Shown here in pieces: positions 23,401 to 35,225 of a stretch of DNA of 64,000 nucleotides (its first letter is position 1; the number at the start of each line of letters is the position of its first letter). The stretch spans positions 147,380,823 to 147,444,822 of the forward strand of contig NC_064822.1 of the NCBI RefSeq assembly GCF_024166365.1, read 5' to 3'. Under the pieces are notes generated by a model. That model was not told the origin of the DNA. It did no database searches and worked only from the letters and a program-made list of their open reading frames with translations. This DNA is from Elephas maximus indicus (taxonomy: Eukaryota > Chordata > Mammalia > Proboscidea > Elephantidae). Made by a program: the position numbers and the translations under genes.

Positions 23401-23481
23401 GTGGAGGGTCAGCAAAAAAGAGGACCCTCAGTGAGATGGATTGACATAGTGGCTGCAACAATGGGCTCAAGTATAAGGTAA
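20433..23481 (+). pseudogene. RTE D endonuclease/reverse transcriptase remnant
   Basis: The start codon used by copies B and E reads CTG here. The endonuclease part (20433-21140) has several stops. The open piece 21495-22256 (253 codons) carries the basic linker and the fingers, with IDGISMEIF and TATWPTD. The piece 22561-23100 has the QGCILSPFLFNLYAEQ motif (near 22696) and the palm box as Y-A-G-E at 22819-22830 instead of Y-A-D-D. The piece 23245-23481 holds the C-terminal HFGHVIKRNQSLEKD segment. The missing catalytic Asp residues and the stops make it dead. Confidence 0.87.
21242..21408 (+). mobile_element. AfroSINE-type SINE, sense, inside RTE D
   Basis: A full copy from 'tggaaaccctggtggcatag' to 'gggtttggttttggct', with 'cagttcaaatccaccaggcg' as B box. 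The flanks 21232-21241 and 21409-21418 (tatggaagga / tatggaaaga) are a 10-bp TSD with one mismatch in RTE sequence. Confidence 0.93.
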
Positions 23482-23574
23482 TTGTGAGGATGGCACAGGT
23501 GCAGGCGGTATTTCATTCTGTTGTACACAGGGTCGCTATCAGTCAGAACCAACTGGACGGCACCTAACAGCAAC

Positions 23575-24535
23575 CACATAGATAGAATCACAGGATGGAC
23601 GCCTTCATACTATGAAAAATCTTTTTAGACATAAACAAAGATTTCCTCAGGTTATTCATAAATTACTTTACCTTATTTTCTAGGTGATAAGTGGATGAAA
23701 AATATGGAACATTCTTTAAAACCTGCCACCATATTTGAAGGTGAAGGTTTTCTGATGATGGGAAACAGCATTATTTGTGTATTAAACAAGGATATATATA
23801 AGACATTCTCTTTAGCATTCATGAAAATGTTCTCTGCAACCTGTCACTATCATTCAAAGTGCATTGTTTACTTACGATGGCAAAAATGCATTGTCTGTAT
23901 ATTACACTCACACACACACACATTAATGCTTTCCACACTGAATTTAACTGAAAAAAAAGTAAAAGTAAAACATCTATCAGTACAGGAAATAATATGGACA
24001 GAGTTTGATCTAGTAGCAGAAAATATATCACTATAACTTTTAAGGAGATTTAAAAATGATCATCTAAATCCATACAAATACTTGACAAATATTGAATTTT
24101 CCTTCGCTTAGTTAAAAAAAAAAATTGCAGACTGTAAAATTAATAAAAATAAAAAGAGCCGTGCATAAATAAGAACTAGAGATGATTTGGTCAGAAAGAG
24201 CAAATTTCAATGAACTGGATATATATTATTTTTCCAAATTAGCACTGAATGAAAAGGCTAACTGCTGTAGGTGATTTGAATATCTAATAACTTAAAATAA
24301 CAAAGAAAAGGAAATAAAAAGGAAAATTTCAACAGCGTGAACCAGATGCAATTATCCACTAAAAAATAATCAAAACTGTCACAAGAAACTTTTAATTATT
24401 AAAATTAAAAAAAAAATTGAAAAGGCTAAGCTAATGCAGAGTTTTCATGATTTAATGTGAAGCTCATCTATTGAAAGATTACTGACTTTGTACAACAAAA
24501 TGATTTAATAAATAAGCTTCTTGAAATTGTATTAA
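23575..24535. other. Unassigned AT-rich DNA
   Basis: No repeat recognised apart from a short CA run near 23910. The ORF at 23695-24036 shows no domain or signature and spans that run; I do not support it as a gene. Confidence 0.5.
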
Positions 24536-24635
24536 TAATGGTGGTAATAAAACTAACACTTGTTGAGTACTCACCATACAAAGAGCTTTATAGTTATCAC
24601 GTTCAATTTTTATAAAACCTTATAAAATAGTTCTG

Positions 24636-25225
24636 TCTGTCATCTGGGGTCCTGTTAGGAAGCAGAACCTTACGAAAAGAATTTACTATAAACAGTTAAT
24701 AAGATTCTGGAGAGATGAAAGAGCAGAAAAGGAAAACATATAATATGATATAGTAAAACTGGAAGCTCCTTCTACCCCTAGGGCTGGGAAAGCAAAAAAC
24801 AGAGGTTAGATTTGCCAAAATAAAAGCTTGGAGAAGGAGAACCACAGAGCTGAAATTCAGACAAATGAGGCAGGGGCCATGCCTGGTTGGTGATAGTACC
24901 TCAGGAATTTGGAGGAAGGGCATGATGAGCCTTGTTCTGGGAGTGAGTACGAACAAACAAAAGCAAAAGGTAAAGTCGGGAAGGAACAGCCACTATCAGT
25001 TGAAAAGCTGTTCCTGAGGCTTTGCTGACAAGAATAGGAGCAACTGGGGAAGAAGTGTTTAGTCCCGTCTTCTAATTGCCCTCTAGAGCCCCTGTTGATG
25101 AAGATAACAGGAAGTTAACTCATAAAAGAGAAATTAAATTTTCAAAAATGGGGCACCAGAATCACAAAGCTGAGTATGGGAGACAATAATTTGAAAAGGA
25201 AATAATTTCTAATCAGTGCTATATA
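24636..25225. mobile_element. Unidentified insertion of about 590 bp inside a MIR
   Basis: This block separates the two halves of a MIR, so it should be a mobile element or other insertion. The left edge reads 'tgtcatctggggtcctgtta'. The part near 25070-25180 (ccctctagagcccctgtt ... caccagaatcacaaagctga) resembles a common old eutherian repeat that I cannot name. The size suits an LTR. No TSD was identified and the edges are approximate. Confidence 0.45.
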
Positions 25226-25276
25226 TTAATGATGAAAGAGGACACTGAAGCTTAGAAAGATTAAATCTCTTGCCAA

Positions 25277-25432
25277 CAAAATCTGTTACAATCCAGTCAA
25301 TTCTGACTCATATTGGCCCTATTGGACAGAGTAGAACTGCCGCTAGGGTTTCCGAGTTGCATCTGGTGGATCTGAACTGCTGAACTTTTGGCTAGCAGCT
25401 GTAGCTCTTAACCACTGCACCACCAGGGCTCC
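25277..25432 (-). mobile_element. AfroSINE-type SINE, antisense, inside a MIR
   Basis: 'aaaatctgttacaatccagt', 'ggacagagtagaactgcc', 'ggatctgaactgctgaac' and 'caccaccagggctcc' mark the antisense copy. It is diverged. MIR sequence resumes directly after it. Confidence 0.88.
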
Positions 25433-25490
25433 GATAATCAGGATTCAATATCAGGTTGTCCCATCTCAGAGATGTGTTATTCTAAGGCTG

Positions 25491-26595
25491 CACGTAACCA
25501 AAGGGCTCTCCCATAAATCTTACTGTGCTGCATAAAATAAACAAAATAACTTAATCAATATTTGGAACCCTTTCTAGTAACCTTAATAGTATTGATAAAT
25601 ACTATCATCAATATTTCAAATCTAGAACTAAGTCTACAAATTCATAGAGCATCTATCTTGAGTTGAAATTGTGACCTCTTTGTGATTGAACATAGATGGG
25701 ATAAAAAGGCATTAAGGATGTAATAACATATAACATATAAACTACTAAAGCATAAACTTTTATTATGTTAGTTTTCAAAATGCTTCCTAATCATATTCAA
25801 TGTAAATAGTCTTATATACAAAGAGGTTTTCAAAGAGAAGTTAAGAAGACAACAAAATCAAAAAAGAAAACATTTATTTTTCTGGAAATGCTTTAACCTT
25901 AAAAGGAAATTCTTTAATATCCAAGGACCTGTACTGTTTCAGTACTTTTTTAAACTATTGTTTACTATATTAGCTAGTGTTTAAAATTAAAAAAAAAGTT
26001 ACTTAAATTAATTTATAGTATGACATAAACTTATAAACAATTCTTAAATTTTAATTTATCCAAACTCCACATATATTATTTTAAAAGCTTCTGTTTTTTT
26101 TGAAGGTTTATTTTCTTTCAATGTTTATGAAAGTCAAATTCTTCTATTTGGATACATCTAGTGATATATAGTTATTTACAAGTTCTGTGTACTTTACATC
26201 ATTCAAAACCTCTTTGTTTCAAAGTATAACTTTTAAAAATATTTGTACTATAGTTATATTCCTTTAGGCTCTGTACAATTGTTATTAAAGTTTACAGTGA
26301 GGCTTTTGTCATATTGACACACAAAGAGAAGTATACAAATGTAAAACACAGCATTTTATAAACTTCACTTTAAACAGTTTATAATTCCCTGTGTATGTCT
26401 ACATAGAGGATGGCTCAAAATCTTTTATGAATATCCTGTTTTATATCTTAAAATCTGGGAATAGTTCTACAGATCAGTCCTCACAATACCATATAAATAC
26501 TTTAAAATGTCTATTTATTGGCATTAAGATTTGTCTAATGGCCATATTATTCTAAAAATGCCATGTAATAATGAAACCATGATTGTTGCTGCATG
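25491..26595. other. Unassigned AT-rich DNA
   Basis: Nothing recognised. It is the left flank of the L1; the L1 TSD starts at 26596. Confidence 0.5.
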
Positions 26596-26609
26596 AAAGA
26601 CCCAGTATA

Positions 26610-27964
26610 GAGAGGCGGGGCCAAGATGGCGGAATAGCCAGATGCTTCTTGTGATTCTCTCTTACTACAAAGACCTGATAAAACAAGTGAAATGATTATA
26701 TTTACGACAACATAGTAGCCCTGAATATCAAAGGCAGAGTTAAAAAATGGACTGAGTGGCAGGGGAGGGAGAGACAATTCAGAAGCGGAGAGGAGTTCCC
26801 AGACCTGAATCGCCGGGATCCCTCAGACACCATTCCCGGGAGTGGCTGCAGTGGGCTGGTAGTAGCATTCAGCCGCAGCTTCCACAGGGAGAAGCAGCCA
26901 GCCACACAGCCTACTCACACCTCTGGAACCAGAGATGAACGGCACTCTTGGCAAAAGCTAAGAACTTGCATGTGTTTTACTGCGTCCCCAGCCCCCAAGC
27001 TGGCTTCAGTGGCTATTGATTTCCCTGGGCCTGAGATAGGCTCTGTTGAGCACCTGGAGCCGTTCTCCCGGCCTTGGGGAAGGAATAAATTCACAATTGG
27101 GGGAAAAGATGATTTGCCAGCTCCAATAGCCTGGGGAGCTCAGGACAGAAGCAGCTCCTGTCCAGGTACATATGGACTGTGGACATTGAATACCTTTCCC
27201 CACTACGTGTACCTCTGTGGGCCTATTTCAGGAGAATAGGCCCTTGTTGGCAGACTATAACTGTTTCAGCTGTGCGGTGGAGAGGTGGGTGTTTGATGTT
27301 TGTCACTGCTTTGCCTATTAAACAAGGTCCTCACCTACGCACATCAGGGGCCTAAGGACTGGTGGCTCCACTCAGGTCACCCAGCCACCCGTGACAGGGG
27401 TCCAAGGATAACTGGTACCTCCCAATCCTTACAACCAAAAATATTGGGTGCCTAAGGTCCATCTACAGAACCCACTCACCTGTACACTTTAGGGAAGAGG
27501 GATGCACTTTCCTCAGACACACTGGGGGACAATTCTCAGCCCCCTGCCTTGTTCAGAGCATGATCCCCTGCTGCAACCAAACACCAGTACATACACCCAT
27601 CACCGCTGCCCCTCTAAGATTCTAGGACAGAGCCTGTACCACACAATTGATGATCAGCTACCTGGACACCTGAGCTGAATTCATAAAAAATAATAATAAT
27701 AATGAACATATTCCTAGACTGATGTACCTGATAACAGCTCTAGCCATCTGGTAACAGGATGTCAGAGCTCCAAGGGTGAAAATAATCAAGCTAGCTCACT
27801 CAAGCAACCCATCTGGGTATATCAAAACAAAAAGCAAGAAGCTACAATACAGTAAAATAAAATAATACAATAACTTACAGATGGCTCAGAGACAACAGTC
27901 AATATCAAGTCACGTAAAGAAACAGACCATGATTGCCTGAACAAGCTCTCAAAACAAAGAATCA
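26610..27964 (+). promoter_or_regulatory. L1 5' UTR / internal promoter region
   Basis: The region from the L1 start to ORF1 is richer in G and C than its surroundings. It includes CCAAGATGGCGG at 26621-26632, which matches the YY1 site that positions L1 transcription starts in other mammals. The ORFs at 26756-26938 and 26970-27239 lie inside and are not known L1 proteins. Whether it still drives transcription cannot be seen. Confidence 0.75.
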
Positions 27965-28896
27965 ATGGATCTTCTGCATGAATGTGCCTTCCTGGAATTA
28001 CCAGATGCAGAATTCAAAAGATTAATATATGGAACTCTTCAAGACATTAGGAATGAAATTAGGAAGGAGATCAGACAATACCCAGAGCAAGCCAAGGAAC
28101 ACACAGATAAAGTAGTTGAAGTAATTAAAAAGGTTATTCAAAAACGTAATGAAATATTTAATAAGCTGCAAGAGTCCATAAAGAGACAGCAATCAGAAAT
28201 TCAGAAGATTAACAATAAAACTATAGAATTAGAAAACTCAGTAAAGTCAGAGAAGCAGAATTGACCAACTGCAAGGCAGAACTGGTGAACCTGAAGATAA
28301 AGCACTTGGCACCACTATATTTGAAGAAAAATCAGATAAAAGAATTAAAAAAAAAAATGAAGAAGCCTTAAGAATCATGTGAATCATCTATCAAGAAGAA
28401 TAACCTACAAGCGATTGGAGTACCAGAACAGGGAGGGATAACAGAAAATACAGAGAGAATTGTAGAAGATTTGCTGGCAGAAAACTTCCCTGATACGATA
28501 AAAGGTGAGAAGATACCTATCGAAGATGTTCATTGAACTCCACATAGGTAGATTTTAAAAGAAAGTCACCAAGACATGTTATAATCAAACTTGCCAAAAC
28601 CAAAGATGAAGAGAGAATTTTAATAGCAGCTAAGGACAAACAAAAAGTCACCTACAAAGGAGTGTCAATAAGAATAACCTCGGACTACTCAGAAGAAACC
28701 ATGCAGGCAAGAAGGCAATGGGATGACTTAAATAAAGTATTGAAGGAAAAAATATTGCTAGCCAAGAATCACAAATCGAGCAAAACTGTCTCTCAAATAT
28801 GAAGGTAAAATTAGGATATTCTCAGAAAAACAGAAGTTTAGGGAATTCATAAAAACCAAACCAAAACTACAAGAAATACTAAAGAGAGTTCTTTAG
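27965..28896 (+). pseudogene. L1 ORF1 (nucleic-acid chaperone) remnant
   Basis: ORF1 protein binds L1 RNA as a trimer. The open frame 27965-28264 encodes a Glu/Lys-rich coiled coil of about 100 residues starting MDLLHECAF. A frameshift follows, and the RRM-like and C-terminal domains are readable in other frames (IGVPEQGGITENTERIVEDL near 28410-28470). The likely stop, in the 'LKRVL*' context, is at 28894-28896. The span of about 310 codons is normal for ORF1. It is broken. Confidence 0.85.
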
Positions 28897-31800
28897 CTAG
28901 AAAATCAATAATATCAGGTATTAACCCAAGACTAGAACACTGGACAGAGCAATAAGATGTCAAACCAAACAGGGAAATCACAAAAATATATCAAGATAAA
29001 ATAATGATCAAAACAGGGAAAAAGCAATGTTATCATGTAAAAGAAGACAGCATTAAAACAATAAAGAGGTACTGAGAAATGTAGTCATAGATTTTTCATA
29101 TGGAGAGGAAGACAAGGTGATAAAAAGATATAAAAGTCAGGTTTAAATTTAGAAAAATAGGGGTAAATAATGAGGTAACCATAAAGGAGACAAATTATCC
29201 TACATATCAAAATAAAATACACGAAAAAAATAGAGACTCACCAGAAGCAAAATCAACAACAAATATGAGAAAAGGACAATATAAAAAGATAATCTACTCA
29301 GCACATAAAATTAAGTGGGAAAAAGAAACTGGCAACAGCACACAAAAAAAGACATCAAAATGATAACACTAAATTCATACCTCTCCATAATTACGCTGAA
29401 TGTAAATGGACTAAATGCACAAATAAAGAGACAAAGAGTGGCAGAATGGATTAAAAAACACGATCTGTCTATACGCTGCCTACAAGATACACACCTTAGA
29501 CTTAGGGACACAAACAAACTAAAACTCAAAAGATGGAAAAAATATATCAAGCAAACAATCAAAAGAGAGCAGGAGTGGCAATAGTAATTTCTGACAAAAT
29601 AGACTTTAAAGTTAAATCCACCACAAAGGATAAGTACGGACACTATATATTGATTAAAGGGACAATAAACCAGGAGGATATAACCATGTTAAATACTTAC
29701 GCACCCAGTGACAGGGCTGCAAGATACATAAAACAAACTCTAACAGCATTGAAAAGTGAGACAGACAGCTCCACAATTATAGTAGGGGACTTCAACAAAC
29801 CACTTTTGGTGAAGGATAGAACATCCAGAAAGAAGCTCAATAAAGACACAGAAGATCTAAATGCCACAATCAAACAACTTGACCTCATATATATATAGAA
29901 CACTCCACCCAACAGCAGCCAAGTATACTTTCTTTTCTAGTGCACATGGATCATTCTCTAGAATAGACCACATATTAGGTCATAAAGCAAGCCTTAGCAG
30001 AATCCAAAATACTGAAATATTACAAAGCATCTTCTCTGACCATAAGGCCATAAAAGTAGAAATCCATAACAGAAAAAGCAGGGAAAAGAAATCAAACACT
30101 TGGAAACTGAACAATACCCTGCTCAAAAAAGACTGGATTATAGAAGACATTAAGGATGGAATAAAGAAGTTCATAGAATCCAATGAGAATGAAAACACTT
30201 CCTATGAGAACCTTTGGGACACAGCAAAAGCAGTGGTCAGAGGTCAATTTATATCAATAAATGCACAGATACAAAAGGAAGGGCCAAAACCAAAGAATTA
30301 TCCCTATAACTTGAACAAATAGAGAGAAACAAAAGAAACCCTCAGGCACCAGAAGAAAGCAAATAATAAAAATTAGAGCACAATTAAATGAAATAGAAAA
30401 CAGAAAAACAACTGAAAGAATTAAGACCAAAAGCTGGTTCTTTGAAAAAATTAACAAAATTGATAAACCCTTGGCCAAAATGAAAAAAGAAAAACAGGTA
30501 AGGAAGCAAATAACCCAAATAAGAAATGAGATGAGCAATATTACAACAGACTCAACTGAAATTAAAAGAATCATATCAGATTACTATGAAAAACTGCACT
30601 CTAACAAAATTAAAAACCTAGAAGAAATCGATGAATTCCTAGAAACACAATACCTACCTAAACTAACACAAACAGAGGTAGCACAACTAAATAGACCCAT
30701 AACGAAAGAAGAGATTGAAAAGGTAATCAAAAAACTTCCAACAACAACAACAAAAAAGCCCTGTCCTCGACAGCTTCACTGCAGAGTTCTACCAGACTTT
30801 CAGAGAACAGGTTAACACCACTACTACTAAAGGTATTTGAGACCATAGAAAATGATGGAATACACCTAAACGCATTCTATGAAGCCAGCATGTCCCTGAT
30901 ACCAAAACCAGGTAAAGACATCACAAAAAAATTATAAACCTATCTCCCTCAGGAACTTAGATGCAAAAATCCTCAACAAAATCCTAGCCAATAGAATTCA
31001 ACAACATAACAAAAAAATAATTCACCATGATAAAGAAATAAAGGGCATCCCGATTGACATAGAAGTAAAAGTATCTTTTTTTGCAGATTACATGATCTTA
31101 TACACAGAAAACCCTAAGTAGTCTTCAAGAAAACTACTGAAACTAATAGAAGAGTTCAGCAGAGTATCGGGATATAAGATAAACATACCAAAATCAGTTG
31201 CATTCCTCTATACCAACAAAAAGAACATCGAAGAAGTAATCACCAAATCAATAATACCATTTACAGTAGCCCCCAAGAAGATAAAATACTTAGGCATAAA
31301 TCATACCAGAGATGTAAACGAATTACACAAAGAAAACTACAAAACACTACTGCAAGAAACCAAAAGAGACCTATATAAATGGAAAAACATACCTTGCTCA
31401 TGGATAGGAAGACTTAACTTTGTAAAAATGTCTGTTCTCCCAAAAGGAATCTGTAGATCCAATGCAATCCCGATCCAAATTCCAATGACATTTTTTAATG
31501 AGATGGAGAAACAAATCACCAACTTCATATGGAAGGGAAAGAGGCCCTGGATAAGTAAAGCATTACTGAAAAAAAAGAACCAAAGTGGGAGGGTTCACTT
31601 TACCTGATTTTAGAACCTATTATACCGCCACAGTGGTCAAAACAGCCTGGTACTGGTACAACAGGAGATACATAGACCAACGGAACAGAGTTGAGAAGAC
31701 AGACATAAATCCATCTTCATATGAGCAGTTGATATTTGACAAAGGCCCAAAGTCAGTTAGATGAGGGAAAAGACAGTCTTTTTAACAAATGGTGCTTCCG

Positions 31801-32012
31801 TAACTGGATATCCCTCTGCAAAAAAATGAAACAAGACCCATACCTCACACCATGCACAGAAACAAACTCAAAATGGATCAAAGAACTAAATATAAAATCT
31901 AAAACAATAAAGATCATGGAAGAAAAAATAGGGATGACACTAGGAGCCCTAACACATGGCATAAAGAGTATACAAAACATTACTAACAGTGCAGAAGAGA
32001 AACTAGATAACT

Positions 32013-35000
32013 TGTTGTTGTTGTTGTTAGGTGCCCTCAGGTCGGTTCTGACTCATAGCGATCCTATGTACAACAGAACAAAACACTGCCGGGCCCTGCG
32101 CCATCCTTACAATCGTTTTTATGCTTGAGCTCATTGTTGCAGCCACTGTGTCTATCCATCTCGTTCAGGGTCTTCATCTTTTCTGCTGACCCTGTACTCT
32201 GCAAAGCAAGATGTCCTTCTCCAGGGACTGATCCCTCCTGACAACATGTCCAAAGTGTGTAAGATGCAGTCTCACCATCCTTGCTTCTAAGGAGCATTCT
32301 GGTCGTACTTCTTCTAAGACAGATTTGTTCTTTTGGCAGTCCATAGTATATTCAATATTCTTCGCCAACACCACAATTCAAAGGTATCAACTCTTCTTCG
32401 GTCTTCCTTATTCATTGTGCAGCTTTCACAGGCATATGAGGCGACTGAAAATACCATGGCTTGGGTCAGGTGTACCTTAGTCTTCGGGGTGACATCTTTG
32501 CTCTTCAACACTTTGAAGAGGTCCTTTGCAGCAGATTTGCCCAATGCAATGCGCCTTTTGATTTCTTGACTTCTGCTTCCATGGCTGTTGATTGTGGGTC
32601 CCAGTAAAATGAAATCCTTTACAACTTCAATCTTTTCTCCGTTTATCATGATGTTGCTCATTGGTCCAGTTGTGAGGACTTTTGTTTTCTTTTTCTTAAG
32701 GTGCAATCCAAACTGAAGGCTGTGGTCTTTGATCTTCATTAGTAAGTGCTTCAAACCCTCTTCACTTTCAGCAAGCAAGGTTGTGTCACCTGCATAACAC
32801 AGGTTGTTAATGAGTCTTCCTCCAATCCTGATGCCCCTTTCTTCTTCATATAGTCCAGCTTCTCGGATTATTTGATCAGCATACAGATTAAATAGGTATG
32901 GTGAAAGAATACAACCCTGATGCACACCTTTCCTGACTTTAAACCAACCAGTATCCCTTTGTTCTGTCCGAACAACTGCCTCTTGATCTATGGAAAGGTT
33001 CCTCATGAGCACAATTAAGGGTCCTGGAATTCCCATTCTTTGCAGTGTTATCCATAGTTTGTTATGATCCAACAGTCAAATGCGTTTGCATAATCAATAA
33101 AACACAGGTAAACATCCTTCTGGTATTCTCTGCTTTCAGCCAGGATCCATCTGACATCAGCAATGATATCTCTGGTTCCATGTCCTCTTCTGAAACTGGC
33201 CTGAATTTCTGGCAGTTCCCTGTCAATATACTGCCGCAGCTGTTTTTAAATGATCTTCAGCAGAATTTTGCTTGTGTGTGATATTAATGATATTGTTCTA
33301 TAATGTCCACATTTGGTTGGATCACCTCTCTTGGGAATAGACATAAATATGGATCTCTTCCAATCAGTTGGCCAGGAAGCTCTCTTCCATATTTCTTGGC
33401 ATAGACGAGTGAGCACCTCCAGTGCTGCATCTGTTTGTTGAAACATCCACATTGATATTCCATCAATTCCTAGAGCCTTGTTTTTTGCCAGTGCCTTCAG
33501 AGCAGCTTGGACTTCTTCCTTCAGTACCATCGGTTCCTGATCATATGCCACCTCTTGAAATGGTTGAATATCAACTAATTCTTTTTGGTGTAATGACTCT
33601 CTGTATTCCTTCCATCTTCTTTTGATGCTTCCTGCATCATTTAATATTTTCCCCATGTAATCCTTCACTATTGCAACTTGAGGCTTGAATTTTTTCTTCA
33701 GTTCTTTCAACTTGAGAAACGCCGAGCGTGTTATTCCCTTTTGGTTTTCCATCTCCAGCTCTTTGCACACGTCATTATAATACTTTATTTTGTCTTCTCG
33801 AGAGGCCCTTTGAAATCTTCTGTTCATTTCTTTTACTTCATGAATTCTTCCTTTTGCTTTAGCTGCTCAACACTCAAGAGCAAGTTTCAGAGTCTTCTCT
33901 GACATCCACCTTGGTCTTTTCTTTCTTTCCTGTCTTTTCAATGACATCTGGCTTTCTTCATGGATAATGTCCTTGATGTCATTCCACAACACATCTGGTC
34001 TTCAGTCACTAGTGTTCAATGCATCAAATCTATTCTTGAGATGGTCTCTAAATTCAGGGAGGATATAGTCAAGGTCATATTTTGGCTCTCGTGGACTTGC
34101 TCTGATTTTCTTCGGTTTCATCTTGAACTTGCATATGAGCAATTGATGGTCTGTTCCACAGTCGGCCCCTGGCCTTGTTCTGACTGATGATATTGAGCTT
34201 TTCCCTTGTCTCTTTCCACAGATGTACTCAATTTGATTTCTGTGTGTTTCATCTTGTATAGTTGCCGTTTATGTTGGTGAAAGAAGGTATTTGCAATGAA
34301 GAACTGCTTGGTCTTGCAAAATTCTATCATTTTATCCCCGGCATTGTTTCTATCACCAAGGCCATATTTTCCAACTACTGATCCTTCTTCTTTGTTTCCA
34401 ACTTTTGCATTCTAATTGCCAGTAATTATCAATGCATCTTGATTGCATGTTTGATCCATTTCGGACTGCAGCAACTGATAAAAATCTTGCTATTTCTTCA
34501 TCTTTGGCCCTAGCGGTTGGTGCGTAAATTTGAGTAATGGTTGTATTAACTGGTCTTCCTTGTAGGCATATGGATATTATCCTATCACTGACAGCATTGT
34601 ACTTCAGGACAGATCTCGAAACGTTCTTTTTGATGATGAATGCAACACCATTCCTCTTCGAGTTGTCATTCCCAGCATAGTAGACTGTATGATTGTCCAA
34701 TTCAAAATGGTCAATACCAGTCCATTTCAGCTCACTAAAGCCTACGATATTGATGTTTATGCATTCCATTTCATTTTTGACGATTTCCAATTTTCCTAGA
34801 TTCATACATCGTACATTCCAGGTTCTGATTATTAATGGATGTTTGCAGCTGTTTCTTCTCATTTTGCGTCGTGCCACATCCAGAAATGAAGGTCCCGAAA
34901 GCTTTACTCCATCCACGTCATTAAGGTCGACTGTATTTTGAAGAGGCATCTCTTCCCCAGTCATCTTTTGAGTGCTTTCCAACCTGGAGGACTCATCTTC

Positions 35001-35225
35001 CAGCACTATATCAGACAATGTTCCACTGCTATTCATAAGGATTTCCCTGGCTAATGCTTTTCAGAAGTAGACTGCCAGGTCTTTCTTCCTAGTCTGTCTT
35101 AGCCTGGAAGTTCAGCTGAAACCTGTCGTCCATGGGTGACCCTGCTGGTATCTAAATACTGATGGCATAGCTTCCAGCATCACAGCAACACACAAGCCCC
35201 CACAGGACGACAAACTGACAGACAA
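32013..35225 (-). mobile_element. RTE/BovB-type LINE, copy E (complete, antisense, nested in L1)
   Basis: On the + strand it starts with a GTT repeat (complement of the AAC tail) and 'aggtgccctcaggtcggttc', and ends with the complement of 'gtctgtcagtttgtc'. With a length of 3213 bp and a perfect 23-bp TSD it is complete at both ends and serves as the reference for the other copies. It looks younger than most neighbours, but its frame has stops, frameshifts and a changed palm residue. Confidence 0.96.
32100..35036 (-). pseudogene. RTE E endonuclease/reverse transcriptase remnant
   Basis: It starts at 35036 with MNSSGTLSDIVLEDESSRLE. The APE endonuclease is open to about 34490 (SELKWTG with its Glu, IYAPTARAKDEE), then frameshifts. 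The linker and fingers are open at 33827-33246 (GIDGISMWMFQQTDAA). The piece 33072-32314 has QGCILSPYLFNLYADQ and the palm box as Y-A-G-D at 32796-32785, where Y-A-D-D is expected. A stop in the linker (LALEC*AAKAKG context) looks like CpG decay of an Arg codon. The C-terminal region is frameshifted near 32170-32300. Confidence 0.88.

Larger units (their letters stand above)
20248..23574 (+). mobile_element. RTE/BovB-type LINE, copy D (full length, sense)
   Basis: It starts at 'gtctgtcagtttgtc', the same 5' end as copy E, and ends 'ggcacctaacagcaac'. Without the SINE at 21242-21408 it is about 3.16 kb, full length for the family. No convincing TSD was seen (flanks 'ctatagactc' and 'catagatagaatc' only loosely match). 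It is the best sense copy for reading the element's layout: 5' UTR of about 185 bases, endonuclease, linker, reverse transcriptase, C-terminal region, and almost no 3' UTR. Confidence 0.93.
24536..25490 (+). mobile_element. MIR, split into three by later insertions
   Basis: The left part (24536 to about 24635) has 'acacttgttgagtactcacc' and 'gttatcacgttcaatttt', the MIR first half. The core continues at about 25226 with 'gatgaaagaggacactgaag' followed by 'cttagaaagattaaatctct', up to 25276. A SINE follows, and the MIR 3' part resumes at 25433 ('ataatcaggattcaatatca'). The order matches MIR, a tRNA-derived mammalian SINE older than the eutherian radiation. Confidence 0.7.

Noticed and set aside
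20228..23595. TSD of RTE D
   Set aside because: The flanks 'ctatagactc' and 'catagatagaatc' are only loosely similar and not well placed; not enough to call.
26756..27239. Proline/serine-rich frames as a CpG-island gene exon
   Set aside because: They lie in the L1 5' UTR, between a YY1-type start and ORF1, bounded by the L1 TSD.
29311..29643. Antisense 110-codon hydrophobic frame
   Set aside because: It is the complement of the L1 ORF2 endonuclease region.
31736..32128. 130-codon frame as a fusion protein
   Set aside because: The first part is L1 ORF2 and the end runs into the non-coding strand of the nested RTE; it is an accident of the insertion.
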